NCBI RefSeq assembly: GCF_002214805.1
Contig: NZ_CP019914.1
Location: 2,914,001 to 2,978,000 of the forward strand
Direction of reading: 5' to 3'
DNA from: Brachyspira hampsonii
GTDB taxonomy: Bacteria; Spirochaetota; Brachyspiria; Brachyspirales; Brachyspiraceae
Length of the DNA stretch: 64,000 nt
A model generated the notes under the pieces. That model was not told the DNA's origin. It saw only the letters and a program-made list of their open reading frames with translations, and did not search any database. This document shows, one piece after another, positions 60,115 to 64,000 of the stretch (positions within the stretch are counted from its first letter, which is position 1; each line of letters begins with the position of its first letter). The translations under genes and the position numbers were made by a program.

Positions 60115-62751
60115 ATGAACGGTTTTTTAGGAAGAAAAGATGATATTCTTAAAACGCTTAATGTTGATCCTAAAATTGGATTAAATGAAGAGGGAAGAAA
60201 GGCTAGTTTTGAAAAATATGGTGCTAATAGTTTTACTAAAGAAAAAGGTGCTAGTTTGATTCAGAAAATATTAGAATCATTGAAAGAACCTATGATACTT
60301 ATGCTTATATTTGCAGGTATTATAGCAATAGCTGTAAATACAGTTGCATATTTTAATGGAGGACATGCTGACTTTTTAGAATGCTTAGGTATATTTTTGG
60401 CTATAAGTTTGTCTATAACAATTACAATAGTTATGGAAGGTAAAAGTGCTAAGGCATTTGAAGCATTAAATAGTATTAATGAAGATATTAGAGTAAAAGT
60501 TATAAGAGACGGAAATATAGAAATAATTAATCAAAAAGATTTGCTTGTTGGAGATATTGCATTTATAGAAACAGGAAATAAACTTCCAGCTGACGGCAGA
60601 TTATTAGAAAGCGTATCATTAAATATAGATGAATCAGCTTTAACAGGAGAAAGCGAGCCTGTAGAAAAAGATGCTGATGCAATACTTACAGATGAAAAAA
60701 CTCCAGTGGCTGAGAGAATAAATATGGCTTATTCAGGTTCATTTGTTACCACAGGCAATGGTAAAATGATAATTACATCTGTAGGCGATGCAACAGAGTT
60801 TGGTAAAATAGCTAGAGAGCTTTCTAAAACTAAAAAGACTTCTACACCTTTACAAGAAAAACTTGCTCAGTTGGGAAAGAGAATAGCGACATTTGGTATA
60901 ACAGCTGCTGCTATAGTATTTATAATTCAGGTTGTCAATTTCATAAGAACAGGTAATGCTAATTTTACTACTATATCAGAGGCATTCATTACAAGTATAG
61001 TATTAATTGTAGCTTCTGTTCCTGAAGGACTTCCTACAATAGTTGCTGTTTCACTTTCTATAAATATCATAAAAATGGCTAGGCAGAATGCTTTAGTAAA
61101 AAAGATGGTAGCTTGTGAAACTATAGGAAGTGTTAATGTTATTTGTTCTGACAAGACAGGTACTCTTACAGAAAATAAAATGACTTTAAATAAATTATTT
61201 GCTAATGGTGAATATATAGATCCGGAAAATATAAAAAATGAAAAGATTATAAAAAACTTTGCTATTAACTCTACAGCAGATGTTGATTATAAAGATAATC
61301 AGGCTAAGTTTTTAGGCAATCCTACAGAATGTGCATTACTAGTGGCTGCAAGTAAGTCCGGATTTAATTATAAAGAGATAAGAGAGAAATCAAAAATAAT
61401 ATATGAATATCCTTTCTCATCAGAAACTAAAAATATGACTACTGTTGCAAAAATAGATAATGAAACTATTGTATTTACAAAAGGAAGTCCTGAGAAAATA
61501 ATGTCTATGTGCAGTATTAGTGATGATGAGAAAAAAGGTATTGAAGATGCAATAGAAAAATTCCAAAATGAAGCTAAAAGAGTAATAGCATTTGCTCACA
61601 AAATAGCAGATGATAATGTTGAAAATAATAGAGAAAAACTAGAAAGCAATATGATATATGACGGATTTGTAGCAATATCCGACCCTGTTAGAAAAGAGGT
61701 TTATGATGCTGTTGAGCAGTGCAGAAGTGCTGGAATAAATATAAAAATGCTTACAGGCGATAACATAGTAACAGCAACTGCTATAGCTAGAGAGTTAAAA
61801 ATACTTAATGAAAACAGCATTGTTCTTGAGGCAAAAGATATTGATGCTATGGACGACAGCACATTAAAACAAAATTTAAGCAAGATATCTGTTATAGCAA
61901 GAAGCACACCTACAGTAAAAATGCGTGTAGTTAATGCTATAAAAGAGATGGGGAATGTGGTTGCTGTTACAGGAGATGGTATCAATGATGCTCCTGCTAT
62001 AAAAAATGCTGATGTAGGAGTTGCTATGGGTATAACAGGTACTGAAGTATCAAAAGAGGCCAGCGATATAGTTCTTCTTGATGATTCATTTGCTACTATA
62101 GTAAAAGCAGTTCAATGGGGACGCGGAATCTATGATAATTTTCAGAGATTTATACAGTTTCAGCTTACAGTTAATTTAGCTTCTGTAGTAGTTGTTCTGA
62201 TTTCTACATTAACAGGTTTAAAATCTCCATTTTCTGCTATACAGTTGTTATGGATAAATATTATTATGGATGGACCTCCTGCTATAGCTTTGGGACTTGA
62301 GCCTATAAGAGATAATTTGATGAAAAGAATGCCTACAAAAAGAAATGCAAGCATTGTAACTAAAAAGATGATATTTAAAATAGTATTTTCAGCTGCTGTT
62401 ATGATAGTATTATTTATGCTTCAAAGCAAATTAAATATACTTAATGTTACAGAGGCAGAACAGTCTACAGTATTATTTGCTATGTTTGTAATGTTCCAAA
62501 TATTTAATTCTTTCAATAGCAGAGAGTTGGGATTTGACAGTGTATTCAAATATTTCCTTAATAATAAATTAATGCTTTTAAGTATGGGTATTACTTTTAT
62601 ATTACAGATATTAGCAACTCAGTATGCTGGCGGATTCTTTAATACTGTGCCTTTAAGTGTAAATACTTGGCTAAAAACTATAGGAATTGCCCTTATTGTT
62701 GTTTTAGCTGCGGAGATTTTTAAAATATTTACCAGAATGGTGAAGAGATAA
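60115..62751 (+). CDS. P2A-type cation-transporting ATPase (probable Mn2+/Ca2+ exporter)
   Basis: 878 residues. TGES at 177-180, PEGLP at 303-307 (M4), DKTGTLT at 346-352 with phosphorylated Asp346, TGDNIVTA, GDGINDAP at about 621-628, and M6 residues N715 and D719 (WINIIMDGPPAIALG), equivalent to SERCA metal ligands. It belongs with PMR1/SERCA-type pumps, which move Ca2+ and often Mn2+ out of the cytoplasm. The upstream yybP-ykoY-like riboswitch argues for manganese export under excess Mn2+. GAGAGGTAG gives the ribosome site. Confidence 0.93.
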   Translation: MNGFLGRKDDILKTLNVDPKIGLNEEGRKASFEKYGANSFTKEKGASLIQKILESLKEPMILMLIFAGIIAIAVNTVAYFNGGHADFLECLGIFLAISLSITITIVMEGKSAKAFEALNSINEDIRVKVIRDGNIEIINQKDLLVGDIAFIETGNKLPADGRLLESVSLNIDESALTGESEPVEKDADAILTDEKTPVAERINMAYSGSFVTTGNGKMIITSVGDATEFGKIARELSKTKKTSTPLQEKLAQLGKRIATFGITAAAIVFIIQVVNFIRTGNANFTTISEAFITSIVLIVASVPEGLPTIVAVSLSINIIKMARQNALVKKMVACETIGSVNVICSDKTGTLTENKMTLNKLFANGEYIDPENIKNEKIIKNFAINSTADVDYKDNQAKFLGNPTECALLVAASKSGFNYKEIREKSKIIYEYPFSSETKNMTTVAKIDNETIVFTKGSPEKIMSMCSISDDEKKGIEDAIEKFQNEAKRVIAFAHKIADDNVENNREKLESNMIYDGFVAISDPVRKEVYDAVEQCRSAGINIKMLTGDNIVTATAIARELKILNENSIVLEAKDIDAMDDSTLKQNLSKISVIARSTPTVKMRVVNAIKEMGNVVAVTGDGINDAPAIKNADVGVAMGITGTEVSKEASDIVLLDDSFATIVKAVQWGRGIYDNFQRFIQFQLTVNLASVVVVLISTLTGLKSPFSAIQLLWINIIMDGPPAIALGLEPIRDNLMKRMPTKRNASIVTKKMIFKIVFSAAVMIVLFMLQSKLNILNVTEAEQSTVLFAMFVMFQIFNSFNSRELGFDSVFKYFLNNKLMLLSMGITFILQILATQYAGGFFNTVPLSVNTWLKTIGIALIVVLAAEIFKIFTRMVKR

Positions 62752-62768
62752 ATTTTTTAGATTAAAAA

Positions 62769-62804
62769 TTGGAATTATTTTTTAAAATAATGTATAATAA
62801 TTCC
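62769..62804 (+). promoter_or_regulatory. Promoter with inverted repeat before the last gene
   Basis: TTGGAA (62769-62774) and TATAAT (62793-62798), 18-base spacing. GGAATTATT (62771-62779) and AATAATTCC (62796-62804) form a 9-bp inverted repeat that spans the promoter, a possible operator. Confidence 0.45.
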
Positions 62805-62849
62805 GAATTTATATATAGTGTAAATTTAAAATATAGAGTAGATATAAAA

Positions 62850-64000
62850 ATGAATAACATTCCTATTATAGTATTTATATGTGTATTCGTTACACTTTTG
62901 CTTATAGTTAAAAAGTTTTTGTTTAAGAAACCATCAGATAAAATATCTGATATTGATAAGGTAAATAAATTTCTTAGTGAAGGAAGAAGTGATATTGCTT
63001 TATTAAAACTTAAAGAAATTTTAGCTAAAGATAAACCCGGTACAAAAAGAGCTGAAATACATTCTATGATAGGGGACTGCTATGCCAACATGGAAGAGTA
63101 TTCTTTTGCAATAGTAGAATACAGACATGCTATAGATGAGGGATATAAGAATCCTGAAACTATTTTAGCATTATCCAGAGCTTTAAATAAAATTGGTAAA
63201 AAGGAAGAAGCATTAGCTCAATATCTTACATTATTTAGAATAGATGATTATAAACTTGTGGTTGCTCTAGAAATAGGTGTAATATATTATGATAATAGGC
63301 AATATGAAACTGCAATAAAGTATTTTGATGAAGCATTAGATATACAGCCTAATAATTCAGAAGCCTTAAAATATAAAGCTTTTTGTTTTGTTAATATAGG
63401 CAATTTCAATGATGCTATATCTGGTATGAATAATATATATAAGAAATTCCCAGATGATCCTTTATTGAATTATAATTTAGGAAGAGCTTATAGAGGAAGA
63501 GAAGATTATAAAACTGCTATAAGGTATTATTCCAATTCTTATAAAGATAAAGAATATGCTGTTAAATCATTATATGAGATGGGACTTTGTTATATTAAAT
63601 TAGAAAATATTGAGTCTGCTATAAAAACATTAGAAAAAGCTATAAGTTATGACAGTTATGATAAAGAATTAAATTTGGCCATACTTTATACACTTTCTGA
63701 ATGTTATGATATAGTAGGAAATATTAATAAATCTATGGAGATATTAGAAAGCGTAATTGTAATAGATCCTAATTATAAAGATGCTAATGAAAAGCTTAAC
63801 AATTATAAGGATTCAAGATATAGTGAAAATATTAAAAAATTCTTTAAATTGGAAGGAGATGAATTTTTTGATACTGCTTTAAAAGTTGTAGCAAGCATAG
63901 GGCTTATTCCGTATTCTTCTAAGGTAACTGACAAAAAATATTTTATAGTTTTTGCTAAAGAGAGTAATAGTCCTCATTCTCCTAAGAAGATAGTTTATTT
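62850..64000 (+). CDS. Membrane-anchored TPR protein (3' end beyond window)
   Basis: The ATG at 62850 opens a frame that runs off the right edge (383 residues seen). An N-terminal membrane helix (MNNIPIIVFICVFVTLLLIV) is followed by TPR repeats (IHSMIGDCYANMEEYSFAIV, ALEIGVIYYDNRQYETAIKY, NYNLGRAYRGREDYKTAIRY, and others). A different domain starts at ~340 (FKLEGDEFFDTALKVVASIG), which cannot be identified from the part visible. Confidence 0.85.
   Translation, partial: MNNIPIIVFICVFVTLLLIVKKFLFKKPSDKISDIDKVNKFLSEGRSDIALLKLKEILAKDKPGTKRAEIHSMIGDCYANMEEYSFAIVEYRHAIDEGYKNPETILALSRALNKIGKKEEALAQYLTLFRIDDYKLVVALEIGVIYYDNRQYETAIKYFDEALDIQPNNSEALKYKAFCFVNIGNFNDAISGMNNIYKKFPDDPLLNYNLGRAYRGREDYKTAIRYYSNSYKDKEYAVKSLYEMGLCYIKLENIESAIKTLEKAISYDSYDKELNLAILYTLSECYDIVGNINKSMEILESVIVIDPNYKDANEKLNNYKDSRYSENIKKFFKLEGDEFFDTALKVVASIGLIPYSSKVTDKKYFIVFAKESNSPHSPKKIVY

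Noticed and set aside
1-64000. tRNA and rRNA genes
   Set aside because: Intergenic gaps were read on both strands for the T-arm consensus and cloverleaf-sized GC-rich segments; none was found.

Overview
The window is AT-rich, low-GC bacterial DNA that most likely comes from the spirochaete genus Brachyspira. This is inferred from the base composition, the number of exported ankyrin-repeat and TPR proteins, the LptD-like outer-membrane protein, and the overall protein style. No rRNA or tRNA gene is visible, so the genus is not proven.

Positions 1 to about 17.4 kb are a tailed-phage (HK97-type) prophage. Capsid, prohead protease and portal genes run leftwards. The terminase pair runs rightwards, head-to-head with portal, which is unusual. 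An accessory block at 4.9-9.1 kb holds: (a) a previously unannotated candidate type I toxin-antitoxin locus, with a 28-residue hydrophobic peptide and two facing consensus promoters; (b) a second membrane peptide and a ribbon-helix-helix (RHH) protein; (c) a three-gene ABC-3C conflict system (REase-like effector, middle component, DUF2326 ATPase); and (d) two sites shaped like Xer/dif core sites that bracket that system. The outer site abuts a 42-residue RHH gene translationally coupled to a tyrosine integrase. Leftward early genes follow at 10.1-17.4 kb: a frameshifted ssb, a nuclease, a methylase-like protein without NPPY, an HNH nuclease, a DnaC-like loader, a replication initiator, and many small unknown genes.

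From 17.7 kb the genes look like host core: a membrane-anchored HNH nuclease, a DUF62 SAM-hydrolase-like lipoprotein, class II aldolase, the thrS-infC-rpmI-rplT operon with a strong promoter, a DMT transporter, an M24 peptidase, tyrS and an LptD-like protein. At 31-39 kb there are four signal-peptide ankyrin-repeat genes. One has a single in-frame TGA, with ankyrin repeats continuing beyond it.

Positions 39-52 kb carry an HD hydrolase, a nicotinamidase-ogt-acetyltransferase set, small zinc-finger-like proteins, a DnaA-family protein, a compact candidate small RNA with its own promoter and terminator, and the heat-shock set grpE-small gene-dnaK. Two ankyrin proteins, an Rpn-family nuclease with a 12-bp coding tandem repeat, a DUF1275 protein and two J-domain proteins follow. 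Positions 52-64 kb carry a glycosyltransferase, TPR proteins, a nested inverted-repeat element, a pyridoxal-kinase-like gene, two paralogous lipoproteins, and a P-type cation ATPase under a probable yybP-ykoY (Mn2+) riboswitch with a promoter and an expression-platform terminator. All coordinates and motifs were read by eye; no database search was run.
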